This document shows, piece after piece, positions 22,457-34,147 of a DNA stretch of 64,000 nucleotides. The DNA is from Symsagittifera roscoffensis (Eukaryota > Xenacoelomorpha > Acoela > Convolutidae), in NCBI RefSeq assembly GCF_963678635.1, contig NC_087065.1, forward strand, positions 77,881,396 to 77,945,395. Reading direction: 5' to 3'. Every line of letters begins with the position of its first letter. Positions within the stretch are counted from its first letter, which is position 1. The notes beneath the pieces are model-generated. The model saw only the letters and a program-made list of their open reading frames with translations. It was not told the DNA's origin and did no database searches. The translations under genes were made by a program, and so were the position numbers.

Positions 22457-23000
22457 ATTACGCCGCGTTACACAAATTGTTATTGGCAGACAACTATACG
22501 ATTTAAAAATATATTTTATGGTATATCCCCAGAAGTAGCTGCTTTTTCTGCCTTTATGAGTAAAATCATCGAAATATTAATCTATGTAAAAGGGTTATTA
22601 CACTTTTTGACAATGTTTCCATACAGCCACACACAAAACAAGTCCTATTCAAAGTTTTGGATACATATCATCAGCTTTTACCTTGAGAAAACATGAAAGC
22701 AGCTCCTGGCAAATCACATCTTTTCTTCACCAGTGTAAATTTTCTTGGACATATTATTGAAGGAACAACAATAACGCCGCCGTTCAAATAAAAAAGAAAT
22801 GCCATTTTAAAACTTGAACCAATATGGAACAAAAAAAATAGAAAAATTCCTTGGAATGCTAAACATCTCAATTAAGATCATTTACAAAACGCAATTATTT
22901 CTCGGAGCATTTTATAATATTCTCCGACAACAAATAATTTTGAATGGACATTAGAAGATCGAAAACGCTTCAACGAAATAATAACTCTTAGAACAGAGCA
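22190..23000 (+). pseudogene. Ty3/gypsy reverse transcriptase remnant
   Basis: Reading through stops and frameshifts, the + strand shows a reverse transcriptase: an IDEAIFNLLIEPLQ region corresponding to fingers, TTADMNSAYNQMQLHK corresponding to motif A (catalytic Asp in ADMNSAY), and NFLGHIIEGTTI, the usual block after the YxDD motif; the YxDD itself is mutated. A+T is very high. The protein text resembles the element whose integrase enters from the right edge (63950-62833), so both may be one family in opposite orientation. Confidence 0.6.
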
Positions 23001-23700
23001 AAATTCTAAAATAATTCCATAACCAGACCAACCATTTTATGCTATGTGCTATGCCTCCAATTTTGAAATTAGCGCAGCACTTCTACAATAACATAAAGGT
23101 ACATTTAAAATGAACCCCATGTCAGCAATTTCATGACTTTTTACACAAGCAGAACTTAGACTCTCTAGCCTTATGAGAGAATTTACAGCCATAACGAATT
23201 CATCAGCCATAACGAACTAAACAAAACGAATTCTTAACCCTTGGATTAAAAAATCCAACAGTTTTTTTTCACAGATCATAAACCAATAATTTTTCTATTC
23301 ACATAAAAATAAAATCCGAGCCATAGAGTTTATCGAATTCGAATAGATTTGGAAAAAGAAATTTCCAAATCTACAAATAGTTTGGACAGCGGGCAAAAAC
23401 CGTGCAGTACCCGACATACTTAGTCACAATTCACCACAAGAACAAATTACACGAAAAACGACCGTAGAAAAACTACAGAACAAAAAAAACATTTCCTTGC
23501 TAAAATTGAAACATCACCACGACTCGAATGTAAACATGCAGTCAAAATGACTCTGACACTGAACGAATAAAAAAGTTGAAAAACTTCCTACTCTACTTAG
23601 GTTGCCAAAACAACCATTACGATGTGGACTTATTAGAAAAAGACACATATAAAACCGAAACCATAATCATGATTGAAGAAAAAGAAATACACAATTAAAA
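23001..23700 (+). pseudogene. RNase H and connection remnant
   Basis: The text MCYASNFEISAALLQ followed by KGTFKMNPMSAIS and TQAELRLSSLMREFTAI is a decayed gypsy RNase H; the Asp expected in the DASN block is mutated to Tyr and Glu is kept in the AELRLS block. Further on, TDHKPIIFLFT-like text and a tract corresponding to WTAGKN can be read at 23270-23400. All frames contain stops. Confidence 0.5.
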
Positions 23701-23879
23701 TACATCAACAAAAACCGCAATCGAATCAATCCTTACCATTAGAAAAAAAGAAGACCTAATAGGTACCATAAATATAGCAGTACCACTAGACACAGATAAA
23801 AAATACACTATAAACAAGATGTTTGATCTACATTAACTTACAGATAAATTACTTCTATCGAGTCAAGAAATTCAAAATG

Positions 23880-24480
23880 TCTTCTTGCCATATACAGTAA
23901 ATATAACATTTTATTTACTGCAGAAATATTAAAACCTCGACCCTGTTATTCGCCATATGAAGTCCTGGCGTACATACAAATCAAAAACCGCATACGCCGA
24001 TGAAACAGTTTAAGGAAACAAGACATTTCTCAGTGATTTCAGAAAATTTAACAATAACACAACAAATGACAACACAAATTTTTTGGAATATCATCACACA
24101 GATACAAAAACACCCTGCATACCCCTTAAGTTTAATGTTAATAGCATTTCATACATACTCACACAGAAGGGATTTTAAATAAAAATAAAACAAAACACAA
24201 TAAAATTTATCAAAAAACTGCAAAAAAACCTTACCAAAAACGAAATGTTCACTACCAGATACATTCATGACGCTTCAAACCTAAATAAGAATCCAAACTT
24301 TAAAATACGTAGGGGAATCACAAAAAATTTACAACCTACAAGAGATGGACCATACCAAAATATAGAAAAACACATATACGTCACATATCAAAAAATTTTT
24401 AAAAAAGGAATACGACAACACAGAAATAACCTCTTATCAAATTACCCAAAAGAGTATGCTCTTTGTCACCTGACATAACA
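23880..24480 (+). pseudogene. Integrase remnant with the catalytic core deleted
   Basis: At 24000-24182 the frame ends in SLMLIAFHTYSHRRDF, which matches the start of the integrase zinc-finger region of the right-edge element (SMILIAFNISHTQNTKGH). Immediately after, 24245-24478 reads FKIRRGITKNLQPTRDGPYQ and HRNNLLSNYPKEYALCHLT, which matches the integrase C-terminal end of that element. About 250 residues in between, including the whole DDE core, are missing, so the copy is an internal deletion derivative. Confidence 0.6.
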
Positions 24481-25348
24481 ATACTCTTTTACAGAACTAC
24501 AATTTGTTGAAACACCATAAAATAATAATTATCCCAAAACGTTTGAATTTTCAAATAAAATGTCACATCCAAGTACAATTATGCACTAAACATATAACAC
24601 AAAACTCCATTGCAAGCCGCTAAAAAACAAACAAGGAATCGTAAATTACGGGAACAAGTTTTAACAGCTAAAACAAAACGAAATCCTTGCAGCGTCAATC
24701 ATCTTACCTCCGTAATCAACCAATTAAAGACATCAAAATTCGTATTCCCCGGTCTAAATTATTCCGCGACACAAATAATTATTACAAATACTACTGCACA
24801 GCACAAGGCACAAATTTAACAAGCTGTGATAAATATTAATTATCTCTCATACAAATACGAATGGAACAAAACAAACTTTTAATAAAACTTTTCAAAAAAA
24901 AATTTCATGTAATGGATAATCAGCACAATATAGTCGGAATAACATGTTGTAAAAAACATGTACCAACAATAAACTTCCTAAAGAGTACATGAAAAACAAA
25001 GACAAAACACCAGAATAATTAATACATTTTCATCATTTTTTAAAGACTTAAGAAACAACCCCCGTTTTATTCTGACTTTTACCCTATCTAAAACCATCAA
25101 CGAAAACATTTAAAAACAACAATTTGACACGCATATGATTTTTCAACCAACCAAGTTCAACAAATTAATAACGATCAAAATACATAACAACTGTACGTGT
25201 CTGACCTTGAATTCAAAAATTTCACAAACTCTTCAGAGTAACAGTATCATCTATAAAATACGCGAAAAACTCAAAAACAGACATTATTAACTTACATTTA
25301 CGCAACAATTCTCCATACAAAATCACATTTTCCTTAGCAAAGGCGAAT

Positions 25349-25609
25349 TTGTATCCTAACTACGAAAAAGCAAACAGAGTAAGCAATAATTTTTTTAAAT
25401 CAAAACAATTAGCTATTTGCCAATCAACAACTCTCGAAGAAGAGTCATCTATTATCAACATTACAAATGAGTCAAAACGAAACACGGATTACTTCGCAAA
25501 GACTCGCATCGCGTATTCAAAACTCGCATCTAAAACTTCGAAATTCACAAGGGAACAAAAACAGACTTTAACAATGTTGAATTTTCAACATAATCAAATC
25601 GATCAATAA
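25349..25609 (+). pseudogene. Early pol frame, second copy
   Basis: An 86-residue frame nearly identical to 21861-22121, with changes such as Asp to Ala in KQLAICQ and Tyr to Phe in SKFTREQ. It belongs to the region just before the reverse transcriptase of the gypsy-like element. In the third copy (about 27790-28046) a short T-run deletion breaks the same frame. The function is unknown. Confidence 0.4.
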
Positions 25610-25946
25610 GAAATATCAGTTATTAGGAATCAACGCGCAAGCAAAGTTCCATTACAATTACAAGATAAAATAAACAGACTTTGAGCCATCCCTGTCAAAA
25701 AGAACTTATTTCACCAGTCAGAAAACACAACAACTTAAAGAAACACCTTTATCAACCCAGTAATTATTCTCGCAGGAGACAAACCCCTTAGAATAATCCC
25801 CTTAAACAAAAAGTACCTAATTGATGAAGCCATTTTTAATTTGCTCATAGAACCATTTCAAGTAATACTCACAAAATTAAACGAACATTAATATACAACT
25901 GCAGACATGAATAGTGCATATAATCAAATGCAACTACATAAGTAAT

Positions 25947-26700
25947 AACCGAAGCTAACCAACCTCCCAAAAACCCCTAATCATCCAATACATAAAAACA
26001 AGAATCAGAAATTTAATACATAAAACTCCAGACTTCCATTCACCCAAACCTCTTCATTACTAACCCACTTGTCAACAATTGATACACAGTTTGACCCCAC
26101 TCGATATAATTTTAAAGAAATTAAAAATAATTCGACAAGCAAAATCCTTTGTGAATGCTAACTCTAAACTCAGTTCCACAAATTCTTCAAACAAGTCTTT
26201 TTCATTTTCTATCAAATTTCCCAAGCCTTAATATTTGTATCTTCTCTTTAAATGACATTCTAGAACTTTTTCTTTTTCTTTTTTGCTAACCATCAACTAC
26301 CTAATCATGTACGACACTAAATATTTTTTTCCTAAATGATACGAAATTTGCTAAACAAAAAGATATTTTAAAACTTTTCTTTTTTCTAACCTTAAAATCT
26401 TCCCTAATTCTGACTGCTTAAAATTGCATTAAGAAAGCAATTATTGGTCTTATACTGGCAATTGTTCTAATAGTAATCTTTGGTGAAGAATACTACCAGG
26501 AAAATAAACTTTAATAAATCAAGTGAAAAAATGAAAATCAAAATTGCTGACCCATTCCCGAAAAAAAGACTCGCCGCCTACTAACCTACCCCAAAACCTC
26601 CAATCAACACCTACATCCAGTCAAACAAACTAACCTCAATCCTCGATAACAGGCCAGTCTTCAACAGAAACTCCAAGAAAATTTATACTTTAATATCCAG
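25947..26700. other. AT-rich, unassigned part of the 2.44-kb unit
   Basis: This stretch, repeated at 28384-29138, has short poly-T runs and no credible gene; the small frame 28592-28774 in copy 2 is absent from copy 1. It joins the truncated reverse transcriptase on one side to the polymerase-gene fragment on the other. It may be intron or flank of the latter. Confidence 0.3.
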
Positions 26701-27171
26701 ACTTTGTTAAGAATTCTGTGAAAATCTAGAGGTGTGAGAGTTGAGATCTTTGTGTCCGTTCATACACATGGTTATGTCGCTGAAAAGGCATAAATGATCT
26801 TTGTATGGTTCCTTGCCTTTGTTGAAGAAAGGACAGTTCACTGGTCCATTTCGAAGTAAAAACTCGGGTGAGGCAGAGTCTGCACATTAAATTGGTATAT
26901 TATTCAGTAGATCAGGACTAATTTTAACTCAAATGATGAACTTGAATCTCCAGTTTGTAATTTGACGTTCTTGGGTATCTTGCTTCATAATATATAATTT
27001 TTCCACTTTCCTCTGAATTGTTGTTAAGTTTACTTTAGTGCACAGCAAATACGATTTTTCGAACGAAGTTTTGTTTTCATGTTTTAACGACAGAATCGAG
27101 CTTGTTGAAGACTTCTTCAAGTTTCTCGTTGATGACTCTAGCATCTAACTTAGGTTTAGAAGTTAAAAAAT
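26700..27171 (-). pseudogene. DNA-polymerase-B-type element gene, N-terminal fragment (copy 1)
   Basis: The minus strand encodes a decayed internal part of a large gene found with animal DNA elements of the protein-primed polymerase B type. Readable blocks are NEKLEEVFNKLDS, ENKTSFEKSYLLCTK, IQRKVEKL and TQERQITNWRFKFI, then SPEFLLRNGPVNC and EPYKDHLCLF. The last resembles the OTU-protease-like nucleophile block DxxCLF. A frameshift divides the first two blocks. The unit boundary at 27171 removes the start of the gene, which copy 2 retains. Confidence 0.55.
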
Positions 27172-29605
27172 TCAAAATTCGTATTCCCCGGTCTAAATTA
27201 TTCCACGACACAAATAATTAATACAAATACTACTGCACAGCACAAGGCACAAATTTAACAAGCTGTGATAAATATTAATTATCTCTCATACAAATACGAA
27301 TGGAACAAAACAAACTTTTAATAAAACTTTTCAAAAAAAAATTCATATAACGGATAATCAGCACAATATAGTCGGAATAACATGTTGTAAAAAACATGTA
27401 CCAACAATAAACTTCCTAAAGAGTACATGAAAAACAAAGACAAAACACCAGAATAATTAAAACATTTTCATCATTTTTTAGAGACTTAAGAAACAACCCC
27501 CGTTTTATTCTGACTTTTACCCTATCTAAAACCATCAACGAAAACATTTAAAAACAACAATTTGACACGCATATGATTTTTCAACCAACCAAGTTCAACA
27601 AATTAATAACGATCAAAATACATAACAACTGTACGTGTCTGACCTTGAATTCAAAAATTTCACAAACTCTTCAGAGTAACAGTATCATCTATAAAATACG
27701 CGAAAAACTCAAAAACAGACATTATTAACTTACATTTACGCAACAATTCTCCATACAAAATCACATTTTCCTTAGCAAAGGCGAATTTGTATCCTAACTA
27801 CGAAAAAGCAAACAGAGTAAGCAATAATTTTTTAAATCAAAACAATTAGATATTTGCCAATCAACAACTCTCGAAGAAGAGTCATCTATTATCAACATTA
27901 CAAATGAGTCAAAACGAAACACAGATTACTTCGCAAAGACTCGCATCGCGTATTCAAAACTCGCATCTAAAACTTCGAAATTCACAAGGGAACAAAAACA
28001 GACTTTAACAATGTTGAATTTTCAACATAATCAAATCGATCAATAAGAATTATCAGTTATTAAGAATCAACGCGCAAGCAAAGTTCCATTACAATTACAA
28101 GATAAAATAAACAGACTTTGAGCCATCCCTGTCAAAAAGAACTTATTTCACCAGTCAGAAAACACAACAACTTAAAGAAACACCTTTATCAACCCAGTAA
28201 TTATTCTCGCAGGAGACAAACCCCTTAGAATAATCCCCTTAAACAAAAAGTACCTAATTGATGAAGCCATTTTTAATTTGCTCATAGAACCATTTCAAGT
28301 AATACTCACAAAATTAAACGAACATTAATATACAACTGCAGACATGAATAGTGCATATAATCAAATGCAACTACATAAGTAATAACCGAAGCTAACCAAC
28401 CTCCCAAAAACCCCTAATCATCCAATACATAAAAACAAGAATCAGAAATTTAATACATAAAACTCCAGACTTCCATTCACCCAAACCTCTTCATTACTAA
28501 CCCACTTGTCAAAAATTGATACACAGTTTGACCCCACTCGATATAATTTTAAAGAAATTAAAAATAATTCGACAAGCAAATTCCTTTGTGAATGCTAACT
28601 CTAAACTCAGTTCCACAAATTCTTCAAACAAGTCTTTTCCATTTTCTATCAAATTTCCCAAGCCTTAATATTTGTATCTTCTCTTTAAATAACATTCTAG
28701 AACTTTTTCTTTCTTTTTTGCTAACCATCAACTACCTAATCATGTACGACACTAAATATATTTTTCCTAAATGATACGAAATTTGCTAAACAAAAAGATA
28801 TTTTAAAACTTTTCTTTTTTCTAACCTTAAAATCTTCCCTAATGCTGACTGCTTAAAATTGTATTAAGAAAGCAATTATTGGTCTTATACTGGCAATTGT
28901 TCTATTAGTAATCTTTGGTGAAGAATACTACCAGGAAAATAAACTTTAATAAATCAAGTGAAAAAATGAAAATCAAAATTGCTGACCCAATCCCGAAAAA
29001 AAGACTCGCCGCCTACTAACCTACCCCAAAACCTCCAATCAACACCTACATCCAGTCAAACAAACTAACCTCAATCCTCGATAACAGGCCAGTCTTCAAC
29101 AGAAACTCCAATAAAATTTATACTTTAATATCCAGACTTTGTTAAGAATTCTGTGAGTATCTAGAGGTGTGAGAGTTGAGATCTTTGTGTCCGTTCATAC
29201 ACATGGTTATGTCGCTGAAAAGGCATAAATGATCTTTGTATGGTTCCTTGCCTTTGTTGAAGAAAGGACAGTTCACTGGTCCATTTCGAAGTAAAAACTC
29301 GGGTGAGGCAGAGTCTGCACATTAAATTGGTATATTATTCAGTAGATCAGGACTAATTTTAACTCAAATGATGAACTTGAATCTCCAGTTTGTAATTTGA
29401 CGTTCTTGGGTATATTGCTTCATAATATATAATTTTTCCACTTTCCTCTGAATTAATGTTAAGTTTACTTTAGTGCACAGCAAATACGATTTTTCGAACG
29501 AAGTTTTGTTTTCATGTTTTAACGACAGAATCGAGCTTGTTGAAGACTTCTTCAAGTTTCTCGTTGATGACTCTAGCATCTAACTTAGATTTAGAAGTTA
29601 AAAAA
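27172..29605. repeat. 2.44-kb tandem duplication, unit 2
   Basis: Second copy of 24733-27171. The end of the unit (TTTAGAAGTTAAAAAA, about 29592-29605) continues into further sequence of the minus-strand polymerase-type gene, so the unit 2 end is the original contiguous arrangement and the unit 1 to unit 2 joint at 27171 is the new junction. Confidence 0.92.
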
Positions 29606-30050
29606 CTTACTTCTCCCAATTTTTTCTAATAACAGCTACCACCATAAAACGGAGAAAAGCACTCAACTGCTCTTTGAGTTTCTCTCCATAGTCCTCTTCT
29701 ACCACAATCTTGTTCAAGTCCGCTACAACATCGCTTCCCTTGAGTTATTTTTGTTGCTTGTTCCTTTCTCCTACGTTGTTGGAGAGAGTAGTAAGTCAAA
29801 ATTTCTTGTTCACGTGATGCACCAATTGTTCACGTGATGCACCAATTGTTCACTGCTTAGGGCTAGAACATGCATGCTTCTTGACAACATGATAGCCCAT
29901 CTCTTCCTTCTTCTTGGAAAGAAATTTACAATTAGGATACTTCTTATGTTCGTTCAACTTTGTTTTCAAATCTCGCAGCATCAGATCTCCCGTATTCATC
30001 ACCACAGTTCTCGCATTTGGTTTTCTCATTTTGTATAAGCGCAGGCATTA
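29139..30050 (-). pseudogene. DNA-polymerase-B-type element gene, N-terminal region
   Basis: Starts at an ATG at 30050-30048 with MPALIQNEKTKCENCGDEYG, a CxxC zinc-finger-like start. After a frameshift near 29940, NCKFLSKKKEEMGYHVVKKH gives a second Cys/His finger-like block. The region 29870-29590 is badly decayed and holds two copies of a 20-base repeat. Then follow the blocks seen in copy 1, ending in NCPFFNKGKEPYKDHLCLF and a TAA near 29140. The order of zinc fingers, linker, then an OTU-like CLF block is what I know of a widespread family of animal mobile-element polymerases; the polymerase domain itself is absent from the window. Confidence 0.6.
29813..29853. repeat. 20-base tandem duplication
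   Basis: TGTTCACGTGATGCACCAAT occurs twice in tandem and a third partial copy TGTTCAC follows. It lies inside the decayed minus-strand gene and contributes to its frameshift. Confidence 0.85.
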
Positions 30051-32147
30051 TCTTAGAAAAAAAAGTTAAATTGTGGATTTTCAATTGTTCTAAGCTTAAT
30101 AATGTAAAGTATTAATAGGGATTTAATAAACGAAACAAATTTCTTTTACTCTTTTTGCAAAGGAATAAACTGTAAGCTTTGAACTAAAATTCAATCGACT
30201 GTGTGTGATTGGTAAATAGAACTGATGAATTATTCCAACAAATTAATGCTATTTATACTAACAATGAATCCATCGCCGTCATAGATTTCCTGTTGTGGTA
30301 ATGATGTCATTCTTTATATAAAGGTCACGTCACCGCCTAACCAGCTTTCTTTTTATGGTTTTGAGTGATCGCCTAAACAAACTTCCTTTTATGACAGAAA
30401 ATCTAGTCTTTTTGCAGAAAAACGGTCATTCAATCAGAACTCAGCAGATGTTCTAGATATATTTTTGGATGAAACGTAATCCTTAACTAAAAAAAAACGT
30501 CAAGTAAAAAACACTTGAATTTTCTCGAGTAACTCTACAAGAACAAAGAAAGATTCCGAGTGATTTCTTTTTTATTGAAATAGATGTAAACTCATACTTT
30601 TCCACATTTTCTTAGAGGTTAACTTACTCAACCAAAGAGTTTTATTTTGAACCAAGTCTTGAGTATCAAAGCTTTAAGCTTACTGCTGAGCTTCAACTGA
30701 CAAGAAATAATTTTTAACTTTTCTAATAAAATTTCTGGTACTTTTTTATTCTCTATCAGACTCCCAACATTGTAAACACTCCCCAGCAAAATTCTTTTTT
30801 GCTTCGTTTCTTCAAAGATTTTCAAAATTCAAAACCTTGAATGATCGGGTCGAGAAAAGTTTTCTAGAGATTTGCTTTGAAAAATTTATTAAAAAAACTA
30901 CATTAAGGGCAAGAAATAAATCCATAAACACAATTTTTGCGATGTCGTGCAGCATGTTGACAAACATATATCTTACTGCAGTCCTCGGATTTCACTTTCT
31001 CTTTCCTGTTGAGTGCCGGCATCTGAAAAAAGAGTGGGACATTTAGCTTGTACCAAAGTTAATTCTGAAAAAACTGGTAGCTACAAAACTTTTATACGTA
31101 CTTTGAGTTTTTGATAATAATTGAAAAAAAATTACTTATCTATGCAAACTATAGAACGATTTCTTTTAATGTAGAAGAAAACCAGATTGAAATTACATTT
31201 ATTTTCGGTTGCTTAAGAAAAATCAAACAATGAGAATCGAGTACTCTTTAGTAACATTCTTTGTTCGAAAACAACCAACCAGTTTAGTGGCATTCGAGGT
31301 TTTCAACATTGGAGGTTTTCTAATTGGGATTATATAAGATTAATAAGGATTATAAGAGATTTTATTAACTTTTTATGAGGTTTGAGAGTTCAAAAAAAAA
31401 ATTCTAATTCGAAAAAATGCGCGCAAAACTGTTCTTCAATTTTTGAAGAAAAAAGGAAAATTTATTTTTTTTGTATTCAATCAATTTTCTTCGAATGAGT
31501 TAAGAGTTTTTATCAAAAACTTGTAGGGCCAAATTGAAGATATTGCCTCCTTGAATATAGAAAAACCGTTTTTTTAAAATTTTTTTTCTTTATCTTTGAG
31601 GGTTGAAATTTGCTATTTGGCTATGCTGTAGACTCTGGACTTAAAATTGCGCAATTTAAATTTGTTATTTTTGTTGCTGAAAACGTACCGCGAGTTAACC
31701 CGCACCACAAAATTGCTCTAACCCGAATTGAGACTAGTTGGTTCCACTAATTTCAATTGAATCAAACATTTTTACAAGATTTTGTCCAAAATTTAGTTGA
31801 ACTCATCAATTTCAAGAGTTTGAGGTATTAAAATAACTAGAATTCTAGTTCTGAAAAAGTTACTGAGCGGAAACAGATTTTCAGAGTTTTGAAGAAGAAG
31901 CGGGATGAAGAGAAAAGCGGGTTTTTTGTTATGTCGCTTTTCGGTTTTTTAAATGAACACATTTCACGGAAAATTTTATAGAATCCAAAATTATAGATGC
32001 TCGGAGCCCAAGTGTTGAAAGATAACTCTCGCGTGATTTTTTTCTTAAAGTGTGTTATGCATATTTGTTGTCCAGCAAAGCTCATTGAAAAACTTCCACT
32101 TATTTTTCAAATCATTCCAATTTTTTTAAGAAATGTGTTTTCTATTC
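30051..32147. other. AT-rich region, no gene seen
   Basis: About 2.1 kb of low-complexity DNA with poly-T and poly-A runs. The short frames 30628-30825, 30837-31046 and 31837-32085 show no domain or conserved pattern and are probably chance. No repeats or RNA genes were recognised. Confidence 0.4.
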
Positions 32148-32149
32148 TA

Positions 32150-32750
32150 CACTAGTGATTAAAGTTAAGCACAATTACTCTGTAAAATGCCTGTTTTCAA
32201 TAAAAAATTTCAAAATCCAGCTTGGTATTCGGTTTCAAAATTCAGTTTCAAGGTAGATTATCAAGAGCAAATGAGCAGAGCTACAATCTTTGAAGGTATC
32301 AATATTTGGTTTCAGTGACTTACCAAGGTAATCTGCGTCTGAAAAAGCCAGTTTTCCTCATCTGCAAGATTTTTACTTCGCGTGAATAAGTAACAAAGGT
32401 CTGAGTAACAAATAAGTAACAATTTACCCACTGATTGTTTCCATTTTCTCGCTGAGAATGTTTCACGATGCTTGAACAATTTTTTTATTCCGCTTATTCA
32501 AGAAAGATTTCACTACGATGCAAAACTTAATGCAGATGAGGAAAATTAGCCTTTTCAGATCCGGATTACAATGGTAAGTCATTGAAACCAAATATTAATG
32601 CTTTCACAAATTGTAGCTCTGATCATTTGCTCTCCCTCAATGTAAAAAGTTTACTGAATTTCGAAGGAAATTTTGTCAAAAATTTTAATTGAAAACAGGA
32701 ATTTTACAGAGTAAAATCCTAAATTTGCAATCTAATTTTGTCCACTAGTG
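32150..32750. mobile_element. TA-flanked inverted-repeat element (Tc1/mariner-like MITE)
   Basis: The ends CACTAGTG and its complement face each other and each is flanked by TA (32148-32149 and 32751-32752), the target duplication of Tc1/mariner-type elements. The inverted repeat is long: TACTCTGTAAAAT, CTGTTTTCAAT and the GAAACCAAATATT words recur inverted on both sides. There is no transposase frame, so it would depend on an autonomous relative. Confidence 0.75.
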
Positions 32751-33188
32751 TAGTCGATTGACTCACCAAAAACTAAGAAAACTATTTCAGATCAACTTAT
32801 TTCTGCTCTTGTCTTTCGCTCAAATTCTTTTCTTTTTATTTCGTTTTTGATTTTCAAGTATCAAACAGCTGAAAGTGTCCTCCTAAACTAGTTTCGACAT
32901 AATGACTATATCGCATAATCGAGAAAATATCGCAAAAGGTAAGACTGTCAGTATGGTTATTTGTTCAGAATATTCAGAATAAATTCCAGTAACTCATTTT
33001 AAAATTTTCTGCAGAATTGCAAGCATTGTCAAGTCAGATCACAAAAAAACACTGATATTAAAAGTAATTTGTACAGGACATGATTTGTTTTATGTAGTTG
33101 ACGTTTCTACGAACATAAGAAAAATATTTTGATCCTTTCGAAACTCTTAAATCAATAGCTCTGATAAGGTAGTTGTGTTTAATAGTTG

Positions 33189-34147
33189 CCCGGGTCGAGA
33201 TCTCGCTCAAAAACCGCTCAAGATATGAGCGGTTTGAGCGGTTTTTCAGCAAGATTTGAGCGGTTTGGGTGGTTTGAGCGGTTTTTTTTGGAAAAACCGC
33301 TCACACCGCTCAAATCTTGCTAAAAAAACCGCTCAAAAACCTCTCATTTCTTGCGGTGATTTTTGAACGGTTTCTCAAGCAACATTTGAGCGGTTTTTAA
33401 GCGGTTTTTGAGCGGTCTTATAAAGAAAACCGATTAAAACCAACAAAAAGGCCTGGAAAGGTAATGTGACCTCGGGCTGACTCAATAAACCAAAAAAGCT
33501 TATCTTACATTTCCCCATGCCGAAAAAGCTTATCATACAATTGCCTGCATCAAATGTATGGAAAAATGCTACTCATACAATTTTCATACAATTTAAAAAA
33601 ACCATTGAAAAAAGATTCAATCCGGCTATTTTAACCAAATACAACATTCTGGTGATGAAAAATAACTACGTTTATACAATACAATGTATATCATGTTGTT
33701 TATCATACAATTTCCATATATGAAAAAATGCTTATCGTACAATTTTCATATATAAAAAAATGCTTGTCTTACAATCTCCTTTGATAATAAAATGCTTATC
33801 TTACAACTTCCATATATAAAAAAATGTTTAACCTACAATTTCCAATTATGAAAAATTGTTTATCCTACAATTTTCATATATAAAAAATGTTTATCCTACA
33901 ATTTCCATATATGAAAAAACGCTTATCCTAGAGTTTTTTTACAGTTTTCTGAGTCTACTTTTTTTTAGATAAACCGCTCAAAACCGTTCAAATCTTGAAC
34001 GGTTTTTTAGCGGTTTTGTTAGATAAACCGTTCAAAAACCGCTCAAACCGCTCATTTTGAAGCAAGATTTTGTGCGCAATTGTCTAAAAAAAAACGCCGA
34101 AACCGCTCAAAGTTTGCTTCAAATTAGGTGAAAAATCTCGACTTGGG
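33189..34147. mobile_element. Foldback element with GAGCGGTTT repeats and a central minisatellite
   Basis: The ends CCCGGGTCGAGAT (33189-33201) and inverted CCCAAGTCGAGAT (34147-34135) enclose about 960 bases. Just inside each end are many copies of GAGCGGTTT and its complement AAACCGCTC in both orientations, able to form multiple hairpins (33205-33440 and 33965-34120). The middle is a 31-base tandem repeat. No protein is encoded. Superfamily is not assigned; no clear target duplication is seen. Confidence 0.65.
33494..33933. repeat. 31-32-base minisatellite
   Basis: About a dozen imperfect copies of a unit like GCTTATCTTACAATTTCCA plus TATATGAAAAAAT lie head to tail in the centre of the foldback element. 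The frame 33517-33723 is a product of this repeat and is not a gene. Confidence 0.85.

Larger units (their letters stand above)
24733..27171. repeat. 2.44-kb tandem duplication, unit 1
   Basis: Direct repeat with the next entry, same orientation, offset about 2437 bases, and high identity with scattered single-base changes. It has three parts: a short tract beginning TCAAAATTCGTATTCCCCGG; the 1.15-kb early-pol segment (24797-25946); and a second half (25947-27171) that ends in a minus-strand DNA-polymerase-B-type gene fragment. Confidence 0.92.

Noticed and set aside
33189-33440. CRISPR-like array (GAGCGGTTT repeats)
   Set aside because: Repeats are too short, occur in both orientations without spacers of fixed length, and the genome is eukaryotic.
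33517-33723. 68-residue + strand frame
   Set aside because: Lies within the 31-base minisatellite and follows its periodicity.
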